A DNA stretch of 64,000 nt from positions 62,001-126,000 of the forward strand of contig CAWGTL010000008.1 in the NCBI GenBank assembly GCA_963825505.1. The letters are read 5' to 3'. Below, one piece after another: positions 56,568 to 64,000 of this stretch; positions within the stretch are counted from its first letter, which is position 1; the number at the start of each line of letters is the position of its first letter. Both the position numbers and the translations under genes were made by a program. Under the pieces are notes generated by a model. It saw only the letters and a list, made by a program, of their open reading frames with translations. It was not told where the DNA came from and did no database searches. The stretch is from JBBQSN01 sp963825505 (GTDB lineage: Bacteria > Actinomycetota > Actinomycetes > Actinomycetales > CAWJMD01).

Positions 56568-57687
56568 GCGAGCTCCCGAGGTCGCTGAGGTCAGGGGGTC
56601 TGACGTCAGGCAGGAGCAGCCGCGCGGTCACGGTGATACCACCCGGGGCGGCGCGGTTCCCGGCGCCGTCGTGGGGAGCCCCGTCGGCGGTGCCGTCGGC
56701 GGGTCCGTGGGCGGGTCGGTCGGGCGGGTCGGGTCGGTCGGCGGATCGCGTCGGTGGGTCCGTGGGCGGCTCGGTCTGCTCCGGCACGGGCGGGGCCGGG
56801 GGCACCGGCACGTCGGCGTCGCCACCCTCGCCACCGCGGACGGCGTCGAGCACCCGCACGCCGCCGGCGAAGCCCGAGAGCGGGACCCGGGCGACGCGCA
56901 CGACGTCGCCGGTGCGCGGCGCGTGCACCATCAGCCCGTCGCCCACGTAGAGCCCGACGTGGTGGATCGTGGCGGGGTCGGACGGGTCACGCGCGAGGAA
57001 CACCAGGTCGCCGGGCAGCAGGTCGTTGCGGGCGACGCGGTCTCCGGCCAGGAACTGCTGGCGCGAGGTGCGGGGGAGCGAGACGCCGGCGGACCGGTAC
57101 GACTGCAGCACCAGCCCGGAGCAGTCCCAGCGGTCGGGACCGGTCGCGCCCCAGCGGTACGGCTCACCGCGCTGGGCCAGCGCGAACTGCACAGCGGCGA
57201 GGGCGCGCGGGTCGGCACCGCCGCCCGGCACGACGAACGCGGGCAGTGCGGCAGTGGTGACCTCGGCGGACAGCACGGCCTGCGCAGCCGCCACGTCCGC
57301 GTCGTCGAGGGCGACGACGACCTCGAGCGCCAGGACGGTGGAACGTACCTGCTCCCAGGCGGTCTCGGCCCGTTCGACCTCGGCGCGGAGGTCGGCGTCA
57401 GCGTCCGGATCGGCGTCCGCGACCTCGGCGCCCGGTGCCAGCAGCACCGCCGCCCGGGCGGACTCCAGGACCGAGACCCGGGCGAGCAGCTCCCGCCGTG
57501 CGCCGGCGAGCATCGCCGAGTGCCGGTCGAGGCGGTCGCGGGCGGCGAGCACGCGGTCGGAGGCGTCCGCAGCCGCCGTCGTGGGCGGGGCCGCCTGCGC
57601 CGGCGGGGTACCGAGGAGCACCGACGCGGCGAGCGTCGCGGACACGACCGTGCCGACGAGCGCCGCGCCGACCGGGATGCGCCTCAT
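56512..57687 (-). CDS. Secreted NlpC/P60 peptidoglycan endopeptidase
   Basis: 391 aa. Signal peptide (MRRIPVGAALVGTVVSATLA ... AQA/AP, cleavage near residue 32), a helical coiled-coil region (~40-145), NlpC/P60 domain (~160-290) with catalytic Cys189 (DRWDCSGLV) and His243 (HHVGLYVG), then a low-complexity Pro/Asp/Thr tail. Cleaves D-gamma-Glu-mDAP type bonds. The tail's last ~19 codons overlap the sigma-factor start. ATG overlaps the stop of the upstream gene. Candidate cell-wall remodelling or lysis enzyme. Confidence 0.9.
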   Translation of the reverse strand: MRRIPVGAALVGTVVSATLAASVLLGTPPAQAAPPTTAAADASDRVLAARDRLDRHSAMLAGARRELLARVSVLESARAAVLLAPGAEVADADPDADADLRAEVERAETAWEQVRSTVLALEVVVALDDADVAAAQAVLSAEVTTAALPAFVVPGGGADPRALAAVQFALAQRGEPYRWGATGPDRWDCSGLVLQSYRSAGVSLPRTSRQQFLAGDRVARNDLLPGDLVFLARDPSDPATIHHVGLYVGDGLMVHAPRTGDVVRVARVPLSGFAGGVRVLDAVRGGEGGDADVPVPPAPPVPEQTEPPTDPPTRSADRPDPPDRPAHGPADGTADGAPHDGAGNRAAPGGITVTARLLLPDVRPPDLSDLGSSHDRHPPPAPAGHRHGGPS

Positions 57688-58712
57688 CGCCGGTTCACCA
57701 GGCCGTTGCGGCCGGGCTGGGTGGTGCCGGCGACCACGAGCGCCTGCGCGGACGCCGCGGCGACGGCGGTGCCGACGACGAGCTCCCGCGGCCCCTGCGG
57801 GGAGTTCGCCAGCACCAGCAGGTCCGTCACGAAGCCGCCGCTCGCCGGCACCGTCACGGTCCCGGCCGGCACGGTCGTGCCGTCGGCGAAGACCCACGCC
57901 ACGGTGGCCTCGCCGGCGGGGAACGAGGCACCGGTGACGCGCGTGGTGGTCCCCGTGGCGACGACCACCGGGTTCAGCTGCAGCACCGCCGGCACCGGCT
58001 CGGGCTCGGGCGTCGGGCAGCGCACCGTGAAGGTCGTGGTGGCCGACGGCAGCGACCGCGCCGGTGGGACGAAGCTCAGTGGTGGCGCGGGTCGGGCCTC
58101 GGCGGCTGTCGCCGTCACGGTGCCGCACGGCAGCGGACCGAGCGGCGTCCGCAGCCGACCGACGCCGTCGTCGTCGGTCTTCACGACCTCGACCGGTTCC
58201 GCACCCAGCCGGAGCGCGACCGCCGTCCCGGGATTGAAACCCTCGATCTGCCAGACGGTCTCGCGAGGCAGGTCGTTCGAGTCGACGACGGTCGGATCGA
58301 TCGACAGCGTCGGGCAGGTGACGACGAAGACCGCCGTGTCGCGCGGTGGTTCGAGCTTCCCGCCCTGCCCGCGCGCCTCCACCTCGTGCCGGCCGCACGC
58401 GGGCAGCGGGTCGAGCCGGATGGTCCGGTCGAACTCGCCCTGCGGCACCTTGACGCCGTCGGCGACGACCTCGCCGTCGAGCAGGATGGTGACGACCTGG
58501 CCGTAGCCGTAGAGCCGGCCGCGGACCTCCAGGTCCGTCGGTCCGGCACCCGCGGCGGTGCGTGGCAGGCTCAGCTCGATCCGGGGGTCGACGACGTCGC
58601 TGGGCGGGACCCCGCCGCTGGTGCCGGCGCCACCCGTCGCCCCGCTCGCCGCCGCCGCGGGCACCAGGGCCAGCGCGGCGACGGCGAGAGCGGTGCGGAG
58701 CAGGGGCCTCAC
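57684..58712 (-). CDS. Secreted beta-domain protein, unknown
   Basis: 342 aa. GTG at 58712 gives a signal peptide (RPLLRTALAVAALALVPAAA), then about three Ig/IPT-like beta domains with CGxHEVEARGQ, CGTVTATAAE and TTRVTGASFPAGEAT motifs and a single Cys pair per domain, suggesting disulfides outside the cytoplasm. Coupled to both neighbours (GTGA and ATGA). No catalytic motif seen; likely an extracytoplasmic adhesion or binding protein. Confidence 0.75.
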   Translation of the reverse strand: MRPLLRTALAVAALALVPAAAASGATGGAGTSGGVPPSDVVDPRIELSLPRTAAGAGPTDLEVRGRLYGYGQVVTILLDGEVVADGVKVPQGEFDRTIRLDPLPACGRHEVEARGQGGKLEPPRDTAVFVVTCPTLSIDPTVVDSNDLPRETVWQIEGFNPGTAVALRLGAEPVEVVKTDDDGVGRLRTPLGPLPCGTVTATAAEARPAPPLSFVPPARSLPSATTTFTVRCPTPEPEPVPAVLQLNPVVVATGTTTRVTGASFPAGEATVAWVFADGTTVPAGTVTVPASGGFVTDLLVLANSPQGPRELVVGTAVAAASAQALVVAGTTQPGRNGLVNRR

Positions 58713-60013
58713 GGCGCCGGGGTGCGGGCGAAGCCGCTGACGCTGATGCCCGGGGTGCAGGGGGCGGCCTCGCTGGTCGGGTCGGTCGGGTCGGCCGGCA
58801 GGTTCTCGCACGTCACCTCGAGGCCGAGCGGGGCGCCGGGCGCGAAGGCCAGCGGTGCCACCAGGTGCAGGTCGAGGTCGCGGAAGTTCTCCAGCCGGGC
58901 GCTGTAGACGACGTCGCCGTCACGGGTGACGTCGATGCGCCCGGTGTCGCCTGCGGCGTTCTGCAGCAGCAGGTCGGTGACGCTGACGATCCGGTCGGCG
59001 TCGAGCACCCTGCTCGGCGTCTGGTCGGACGTCGTCGCGGCGACGCGCACCAGCAGCGGGTCGCCCAACGGGTCGATCGGGACGCCGTCCACGCCGGGGG
59101 TCGGGGTGGGCGTCACCGGGGTGCCGGTCGCCTCCTCGACCTTGTCGGTCAGCTCGTCCAGCGCCGCCTTCTGCTCGGCGGCCGCCTTCTCCTGGGCCGC
59201 TGCGGCCTCCTCCTGCGCGGCCAGTGCCTTCTCGCCCTCCTCGGACGCGGCGGCGCGGGCGCTGCTCTCGATCGCCGGCCGGAGGACGGCCAGCCACAGA
59301 CCGCTCATCAGCATCGCCAGGACCAGCAGCCCGAGCAGGGCCTTGAGCAGCCACGACGGCAGGACCGCCCGCTGCAGCAGCGTGCCGGGCAGCGTGCGCT
59401 GGTCGCCCTCGGGCGGGGTGACGACGACCTGGAACGGCAGCGAGTTGTTCGCGCCCTTCCAGTGCTGGGCCCGCGCGTGCACCTTGACCGCGACGATCTC
59501 GCTGCGGCCGGGGCCGACCTCGACGAACGCGGGCTCGATCGTGCCGTGGAGCTTCTCGTCCGGGTCGGCCAGGTCGAGCACGACGACGGCGGTCGTGTTC
59601 CCGCGGTTGTCCAGCGCCACCTCGTGCTTGCCCTTGCCGCGCCCGCGGGCGGTCGAGGTGCGCGGGCCCAGCTCGGCGGTCACGGCCGTGAAGGGCGCGA
59701 TGTCGAGCGCGCCCTCCTCGACGTAGCCCGAGGCCGGGTCCTCGCGGGACACCACGCGCAGGCCGACGGGGTGGCTGCCGGCGGCCAGCGGCGGCTCGGT
59801 GGGCAGGTCGTACCGGACGGTGACCTGGCCCTCCTGGCCGGGCAGCAGCCCGAGCTCGGCCGGCTCGACCACGGCACGCTCGGCGAGCGTGCCGATCGGC
59901 TCGAAGGCGAACGAGTCGACGACGAGGCCGTCGTTGCGGACGGCGACGACCCAGGTCGTCTGCGCGTCCGAGGGGGTCGCGGTCGTGGAGGGCGCGGTGG
60001 TCGTGGTGGTCAT
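58709..60013 (-). CDS. Membrane protein with N-terminal Ig-like (COG1470-type) domains and C-terminal coiled coil
   Basis: 434 aa. Two beta-sandwich domains before the membrane (residues ~18-115 and ~118-210), one transmembrane helix (~222-244), an Ala/Glu/Gln/Lys coiled coil (~250-295) and a C-terminal beta domain (~310-434). Proteins of this layout ('hydrolytic protein'-type annotations) are found in Streptomyces CIS neighbourhoods. No signal peptide; the first domains are probably cytoplasmic and the coiled coil outside. ATG at 60013 heads the five-gene operon that includes the ECF sigma factor. Confidence 0.72.
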   Translation of the reverse strand: MTTTTTAPSTTATPSDAQTTWVVAVRNDGLVVDSFAFEPIGTLAERAVVEPAELGLLPGQEGQVTVRYDLPTEPPLAAGSHPVGLRVVSREDPASGYVEEGALDIAPFTAVTAELGPRTSTARGRGKGKHEVALDNRGNTTAVVVLDLADPDEKLHGTIEPAFVEVGPGRSEIVAVKVHARAQHWKGANNSLPFQVVVTPPEGDQRTLPGTLLQRAVLPSWLLKALLGLLVLAMLMSGLWLAVLRPAIESSARAAASEEGEKALAAQEEAAAAQEKAAAEQKAALDELTDKVEEATGTPVTPTPTPGVDGVPIDPLGDPLLVRVAATTSDQTPSRVLDADRIVSVTDLLLQNAAGDTGRIDVTRDGDVVYSARLENFRDLDLHLVAPLAFAPGAPLGLEVTCENLPADPTDPTSEAAPCTPGISVSGFARTPAP

Positions 60014-60106
60014 GCCCAGTACGAGCCGCGCGGGCCGCGCTGCGTACAGGACTTTCGGGCAGCGGCCGGACGACGGCGGTGCCGTCGCCGTGCCACTCTG
60101 CACCCC

Positions 60107-60439
60107 ATGGCGTACGACGAGGCACTGGCCGACCGCCTGCGCGAGCTCCTGGCAGGGCAGCCCGGCACGAGCGAGAAGGCGATGTTCGGCGGCCTGGCGT
60201 TCCTGGTCGACGGGCACCTGGCGGTCGCCGCCTCGGGGACGGGCGGCCTGCTGCTGAGGGTCGACCCGCAGGACGCCGACGAGCACCTGTCCTCGCCGGG
60301 CGTGGGGCCGTTCGAGATGCGTGGTCGTCCCGTCGACGGGTGGCTCCGGGTGGAGGCCGACGCTGTCGAGACCGACGCGGACCTGGCCCGGTGGGTCGAG
60401 GTCGGCCGTCGCCGGGTGGCGTCCCTCCCGCCGCGCTGA
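60107..60439 (+). CDS. TfoX/Sxy family protein (N-terminal domain only)
   Basis: 110 aa. YDEALADRLRELLAGQPGTS then EKAMFGGLAFLVDGHLAVAA match the TfoX N-terminal domain; C-terminus SDADL-like WVEVGRRRVASLPPR. In proteobacteria TfoX controls competence; actinobacterial single-domain forms are uncharacterised. Divergent from the envelope-protein operon. Confidence 0.85.
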   Translation: MAYDEALADRLRELLAGQPGTSEKAMFGGLAFLVDGHLAVAASGTGGLLLRVDPQDADEHLSSPGVGPFEMRGRPVDGWLRVEADAVETDADLARWVEVGRRRVASLPPR

Positions 60440-60541
60440 GGGCCGTCGTCCGACCGGTGGCGAGGCCGGTGCGCCGGTGCGACATTGGACGCAGACCGCG
60501 GTCGCGGTCGTCGGCTCGGGGCTGATGAGGAAGGACCAGTC

Positions 60542-60892
60542 GTGATCCGGCAGGACGACGAGGTGGACGTCGACGCCGTGAGCCGCAGGTTCCACGAGGT
60601 CGTGAACGTGAGCGCCTCGATGCTGGACCAGTGGCTCGACGGCGACGAGGCGCGTGCGTGCGGCGGGGTCCCGGCACCGGACGACGAGCTGGCCGAGCAC
60701 GTCCCCGGCCGGCGGGTCGTGGACGTGCTGCGCACGCCGCGCGGTGACCTCACCGCGATGGACGTCGCGTTCATGCGGCGGGTGGTGGTGCACGTCGAGC
60801 AGCAGCTCGCCGCGCGGCCGGAGGAGCCGGAGGCCGTCGAGCGCTGGCGGTGCTCGCTGCTGGGCTGGGGGCACGACCCGGGCACAGGATGA
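60542..60892 (+). CDS. DUF3140 domain protein
   Basis: 116 aa. VSRRFHEVVNVSASMLDQWL, GRRVVDVLRTPRGDL, DVAFMRRVVVHVEQQLAARP and RWRCSLLGWGHDPG match DUF3140 end to end. The cognate proteins bind DNA non-specifically or are small regulators; function unproven. GTG at 60542 has GAGGAAGG upstream; the open frame continues further upstream only in a non-conserved stretch. Confidence 0.83.
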   Translation: MIRQDDEVDVDAVSRRFHEVVNVSASMLDQWLDGDEARACGGVPAPDDELAEHVPGRRVVDVLRTPRGDLTAMDVAFMRRVVVHVEQQLAARPEEPEAVERWRCSLLGWGHDPGTG

Positions 60893-61006
60893 GCGCCGGC
60901 ACGGGTGGCGGATTCGGACCGTTGCGTTCAGACTGGTCACAACCGCGGTCGTCCGGTCCAAGGACGCGCCGGTCCCGGGCTGCGGTGTCGCGAGGGGCGA
61001 ACCACG

Positions 61007-61366
61007 ATGAGCACGACCACCAGCGTGACCTCAGCCAGCCCGACCTCAGCCAGCCCTGGCTCAGTCGACTCGACCTCACCCCCAGCCGCGGCCGGGAGCA
61101 TCGACCTCCCCACCGAGGAGGTCGCCGCCGCACGCGCGGTGTGCCCCGAGGAGCTCGCCCGGGTCACCGACACCGCTGCGGACCTGGTGGTCCACGGTCG
61201 GCGCGTGACCACGCGGCTGCTCTCCTCGCTGACGGGGATCGACCCGGCCGGGGTCGACGCCGCGCTCGGCGAGCTCGTGCGGCGCGGGCTGCTGCGCCCG
61301 GCGGGCCACGCTCCGCACCACTACGTCTTCGCCCCGGGCCGCTGGCCGGTGGCCGGCAGCGCCTGA
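61007..61366 (+). CDS. Small winged-helix-like protein, unknown
   Basis: 119 aa. Ser/Thr/Pro-rich N-terminus (to ~40), then an MarR/ArsR-like helical segment RVTDTAADLVVHGRRVTTRL with IDPAGVDAALGELVRRGLLR and a beta-wing HHYVFAPG. Probably DNA-binding; no named family. 114 nt after DUF3140 on the same strand. Confidence 0.6.
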   Translation: MSTTTSVTSASPTSASPGSVDSTSPPAAAGSIDLPTEEVAAARAVCPEELARVTDTAADLVVHGRRVTTRLLSSLTGIDPAGVDAALGELVRRGLLRPAGHAPHHYVFAPGRWPVAGSA

Positions 61367-61373
61367 CGCCCTC

Positions 61374-62000
61374 TCAGGTCGACGGCGGGTACGGCTGCGC
61401 CTTGAGCAGACGCGCCAGGTGCGCGGCGTTCGTGGCGGCGCTGGCGGTCGCCTGCCGCACCGGCTCGGGCACCTCATCGAGGTCCTTGAAGTCGACGCTC
61501 TCCATGGCCCTCCCGACCCAGTAGGTGCTCCCGCCCGCCGGGACGGTGAACCCCACGTCGGACAGTCCCTGCGCGAGCTCGGCGACCACGTGGTGGGCGC
61601 CGTCCTCGTTGCCGACGACGGCGATCACGGCGACCCGTCCGTAGGTCTGCTGGCGCCCCTGGTCGTCGGTCTCGGAGATCTCGGCGTCGAGCCGTTCCAT
61701 CACGCGCTGGGCGACGCTCGAGGTGTGCCCGAGCCAGATCGGGGTGGCGACGACGAGGATGTCGGCCGCCATGATCCGTGCGCGGATCGACGGCCACTCG
61801 TCCCCGTCGCCCATGTCGATCTGGACGCCCGGCTTCACGTCGTGGTCCACCACGCGGACGACGTCGCCGGTGACGCCGTGCGTCGCCAGGGCGTCGAGGA
61901 CCTGTCGGGCCAGCAGCTCGCTCGAGGACTCCTGGGGCGACGGGCTCAGGGTGCAGACGAGGGCGAGTGCGCTGAGGCCGGTCGTGCCTGGTGAGGTCAT
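61374..62000 (-). CDS. NAD(P)H-dependent FMN reductase/flavodoxin-fold protein
   Basis: 208 aa. N-terminal phosphate-loop region CTLSPSPQESSSELLARQVL, then ADILVVATPIWLGHTSSVAQ and RVAVIAVVGNEDGAHHVVAE, the pattern of WrbA/azoreductase-like flavodoxin-fold oxidoreductases. Cytoplasmic. Convergent with the winged-helix gene (7-nt gap). ATG at 62000. Confidence 0.8.
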   Translation of the reverse strand: MTSPGTTGLSALALVCTLSPSPQESSSELLARQVLDALATHGVTGDVVRVVDHDVKPGVQIDMGDGDEWPSIRARIMAADILVVATPIWLGHTSSVAQRVMERLDAEISETDDQGRQQTYGRVAVIAVVGNEDGAHHVVAELAQGLSDVGFTVPAGGSTYWVGRAMESVDFKDLDEVPEPVRQATASAATNAAHLARLLKAQPYPPST

Positions 62001-62049
62001 CCCGCCACCCTCACCCGGCCCGCGCCGCCCCGCAACGCGAATGGCCTGC

Positions 62050-63387
62050 TCAGGACGGCGCGGGCCCCAGCGATGCACGCGCAGCGGCGGTGACGGCGGC
62101 GGGCGGGCCGTCGACCAGGGCCCACCCGAGGGCGACCGGCACCCCGGCGGCGTGCGCCGCGCGGTCCAGACGTCCGGTGACGGCCGTCGCGCTGTCCGCG
62201 GAACCGGTGGCCAGCAGGATCGCGAACTCCTGCTCCGCGAGCCGGTACAGGCTGTCGCCGTGGCGCAGCTGGCCGAGCAGCGCCTCGACGAGGGTCCCGA
62301 GCGCATCGTCCGAGCCGGGGTCCCCCGGAGCGAGCAGCAGGCAGGTGTGGGTCACCTCGCCGGAGCGGATCGCCTCGATGCACATGTCCGTGAGGTCGTC
62401 GCGGAAGACGCCGGCCGCGGGGAGGCCCTCGAGCGCCCCGCGTCCCCGCTCGGCGACGTCGGACAGGAGCCCCGCCGCACGCAGCGAGGAGCCCGCCAGT
62501 GCGGCCAGCACCTCCGCCGCCGCCGACGCCATCGGGTCGAACGGGCGCTCCTCGGTGTCGGCCACGAGCAGGAGCCCGACGAGCTCGCCGGCCACCACGA
62601 GCGGGTAGGCGCCCAGGCTCGTCACGTCGGCGCGGCGGAGGAAGGTGTAGGCGGACGGCACCGGTGCGGTGCCCCGCACGTGAGCGGCGACGCCGGCCCG
62701 GAGGTCGCGGCCCAGAACGGCCAGCTGCTCGCCGTCCCACTCCCAGATCGCCTGTGCCAGCGGGCCGGTCGCAGCACCCACAGTCCACTCGCCCGCGGCG
62801 GAGCGGTGGACGATCGCGGCGCTGGACGTGCCGGTGAGACGCGTCGCACCCTCGATCACCACGCGGCGCAACCGCTCGGCGTCGGGGGCGGAAGCGACGT
62901 CGAGCGCGAGATGGGCGAGCTGCTGACCGAGCGGTGCCGACGAGAACCCGCCGAGGTCCGAGAGCGCCTCGGCCAGTGCGGTTGCGGCTGCCTCGACCTC
63001 CTCGACCGGTGGGTGGGTGCCGTCGAACTGGACCGTGACGGCGCCCACGCTGGTGCCGTTCACCACGAGCGGCGCACTGACCTGCGCAGGTTCCCCGTCT
63101 ACCACGGCACGTCCTCCTGCGACGGAGCGACCGACCACGCCCTCGGGTGGCAGGAAGCCGTCGAGCACCTGGAACAGCCCGGAGGCGGCGACGCACCGCA
63201 GGCGCCCGTCGAGCAGGAGGAAGACGGCGCACCGCTCGTGGCGCGTGGCCAGCTCGTCGACGGCCTCACGGCAGGCGTGCGTGACCGGGGCACCTGTTAC
63301 AGGTGCCGGCGCGACGCGGTGAGGAGGGACGGCCATGGCCGCGTCAGGGTACAAGCGCACCACCGCGACCGCTGGGAGGTCGCGCAC
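62050..63387 (-). CDS. GAF-domain regulator with degenerate GGDEF-like C-terminus
   Basis: 445 aa from the GTG at 63387 (GGAG 5 nt upstream); an ATG at 63336 would shorten it by 17. N-terminal sensor region (~20-165: CREAVDELATRHERCAVFLL), a second GAF domain (~170-340: LRRVVIEGATRLTGTSSAAI; LGAYPLVVAGELVGLLLVAD) and a C-terminal segment YRLAEQEFAILLATGSADSA that resembles a GGDEF fold but lacks the GGD/EEF active motif. Likely a signalling protein that has lost cyclase activity. Follows the HNH gene by 11 nt on the same strand. Confidence 0.75.
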   Translation of the reverse strand: MRDLPAVAVVRLYPDAAMAVPPHRVAPAPVTGAPVTHACREAVDELATRHERCAVFLLLDGRLRCVAASGLFQVLDGFLPPEGVVGRSVAGGRAVVDGEPAQVSAPLVVNGTSVGAVTVQFDGTHPPVEEVEAAATALAEALSDLGGFSSAPLGQQLAHLALDVASAPDAERLRRVVIEGATRLTGTSSAAIVHRSAAGEWTVGAATGPLAQAIWEWDGEQLAVLGRDLRAGVAAHVRGTAPVPSAYTFLRRADVTSLGAYPLVVAGELVGLLLVADTEERPFDPMASAAAEVLAALAGSSLRAAGLLSDVAERGRGALEGLPAAGVFRDDLTDMCIEAIRSGEVTHTCLLLAPGDPGSDDALGTLVEALLGQLRHGDSLYRLAEQEFAILLATGSADSATAVTGRLDRAAHAAGVPVALGWALVDGPPAAVTAAARASLGPAPS

Positions 63388-63398
63388 CGTTGCTCCGG

Positions 63399-64000
63399 TC
63401 AGGGGTCGTCGGACCCGACCGGGGGCGTGCGCCAGCGCAGGCCGGTGGCGCGGGTGGCGGCGACGGTCCGGTGGAAGGTGTTGCGCCGCAATCGGCGGTC
63501 GGGGTCGAGCCGCTCGGGTGGTCGGAACCACGGGATGCCGTCGCGCATCACCATCACCCAGGCGTCCTGGTTGTGCTCGGGTTGGGCGTGGATCTGGGTG
63601 TGGTGGCGGTGGCAGAGCAGGGCCAGGTTGTCGATCGTGGTGGGTCCGCCGCGGGACCACCAGACCACGTGGTGGGCCTCGCAGAGCGAGGGCGGGGTGG
63701 TGCAGCCGGGCCAGACGCAGCCGCGGTCGCGGGCGGCGAGGGCGGTCTGCTGGGCGGCGGTGGCCAGACGGCCGATGGTGTCCATCGCCAGCACCCGACC
63801 GGCCGTGTCCAGGACCACGCGGTCGATGACGGCGTCGCAGGCGATCCGCGTCAGCGCGCCCCGGTCGACCAGGTCACCGTCGGTGGTGCACGCCGCACCG
63901 GCGCCGGGAGTGCCGGCGAGCTGCTCGGGGGTCGTGACGACCACGACCCGCGGGACGGCGCGGGCGGCAGTGCCGAGGCTGTCGTGCTCGGCCGCCGCAC
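63399..64000 (-). CDS. DUF222-HNH endonuclease (N-terminus off the window)
   Basis: At least 200 residues, open through base 64000. HNH site CVWPGCTTPPSLCEAHHVVW followed by NLALLCHRHHTQIH, typical of the 13E12/DUF222 family C-terminus. Differs clearly from the copy at 30 kb (HHTQIH versus CHRYKTAA context), so the two are distinct family members rather than recent duplicates. The DUF222 N-terminal part lies outside the window. Confidence 0.88.
   Translation of the reverse strand, partial: AAAEHDSLGTAARAVPRVVVVTTPEQLAGTPGAGAACTTDGDLVDRGALTRIACDAVIDRVVLDTAGRVLAMDTIGRLATAAQQTALAARDRGCVWPGCTTPPSLCEAHHVVWWSRGGPTTIDNLALLCHRHHTQIHAQPEHNQDAWVMVMRDGIPWFRPPERLDPDRRLRRNTFHRTVAATRATGLRWRTPPVGSDDP

Noticed and set aside
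1..64000. rRNA, tRNA, riboswitch or transposase/IS genes
   Set aside because: No matching conserved sequence or DDE/Tn-type motif was seen on either strand; short non-coding RNAs cannot be excluded by eye.

Overview
The window is about 72% GC by eye, with strongly G/C-biased third codon positions. It uses many GTG starts, GTGA/ATGA stop-start overlaps and several leaderless starts (a TAnnnT box ending 6-7 nt before the start codon). With a DosR/DosS-type pair, DUF222-HNH genes, a CUT1 sugar importer without its own ATPase and a Streptomyces-like contractile injection system, this points to a high-GC actinobacterium (Micrococcales or Propionibacteriales-like). Genus cannot be fixed from the sequence alone. 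I saw no rRNA, tRNA, CRISPR array or insertion sequence.

Layout. 1-4.9 kb: two CPA1-type cation/proton antiporters (the first cut by the window edge) around a DUF421 membrane protein, then an HAD-IIA phosphatase, a YihY/BrkB membrane protein and a DUF3072 protein. 4.9-10.5 kb: a compact, translationally coupled minus-strand operon (type III polyketide synthase, isoprenylcysteine-methyltransferase-like enzyme, flavoprotein, isopentenyl diphosphate isomerase, geranylgeranyl-reductase-like flavoprotein, DUF6480), divergent from a UbiA prenyltransferase; it looks like a phenolic-lipid or prenylated-quinone pathway. 10.6-12.2 kb: an SRPBCC protein, an alpha/beta hydrolase and a ChaB/Rho-N protein.

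12.3-28.6 kb: a rhamnoside utilisation region. A beta-phosphoglucomutase-like HAD enzyme and a GH65 phosphorylase face a LacI regulator; two palindromic operators and a sigma70-type promoter then drive a binding protein, two permeases, a cytoplasmic GH78 alpha-L-rhamnosidase, L-rhamnose isomerase (broken by an apparent 1-nt frameshift), a fused rhamnulose-1-phosphate aldolase/dehydrogenase, rhamnulokinase and an FMN L-lactate-type dehydrogenase. Together these would take rhamnosides to DHAP plus pyruvate.

28.7-60 kb: a contractile injection system (CIS). A Pvc16-like DUF4255 gene stands alone at 28.7 kb and is separated from the rest by a DUF222-HNH gene and a hypoxia/dormancy-type island (PPOX protein, DoxX, flavodoxin, DosR-like regulator, universal stress protein, heme-GAF histidine kinase, CoA-transferase). 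The main cluster then runs: three small amphipathic proteins, sheath, tube, assembly protein, DUF6760, a long disordered protein (frameshifted), second tube protein, LysM adaptor, VgrG-like spike, PAAR tip, gp25, gpJ, gpI, a zinc-ribbon/transmembrane/glycan-binding protein and a LuxR HTH. No signal-peptide-bearing CIS component, T6SS membrane complex, AAA+ ATPase or long tape-measure protein was found. Next comes a protease module: a TPR-CHAT caspase-like protein divergent from an intracellular S8 subtilase, facing a five-gene operon with an ECF sigma factor, a small partner protein, an NlpC/P60 hydrolase and two envelope proteins.

60-64 kb: small housekeeping-type genes (TfoX-like, DUF3140, a winged-helix-like protein, an NAD(P)H:FMN-type flavoprotein), a GAF regulator and a second DUF222-HNH gene cut by the window end.
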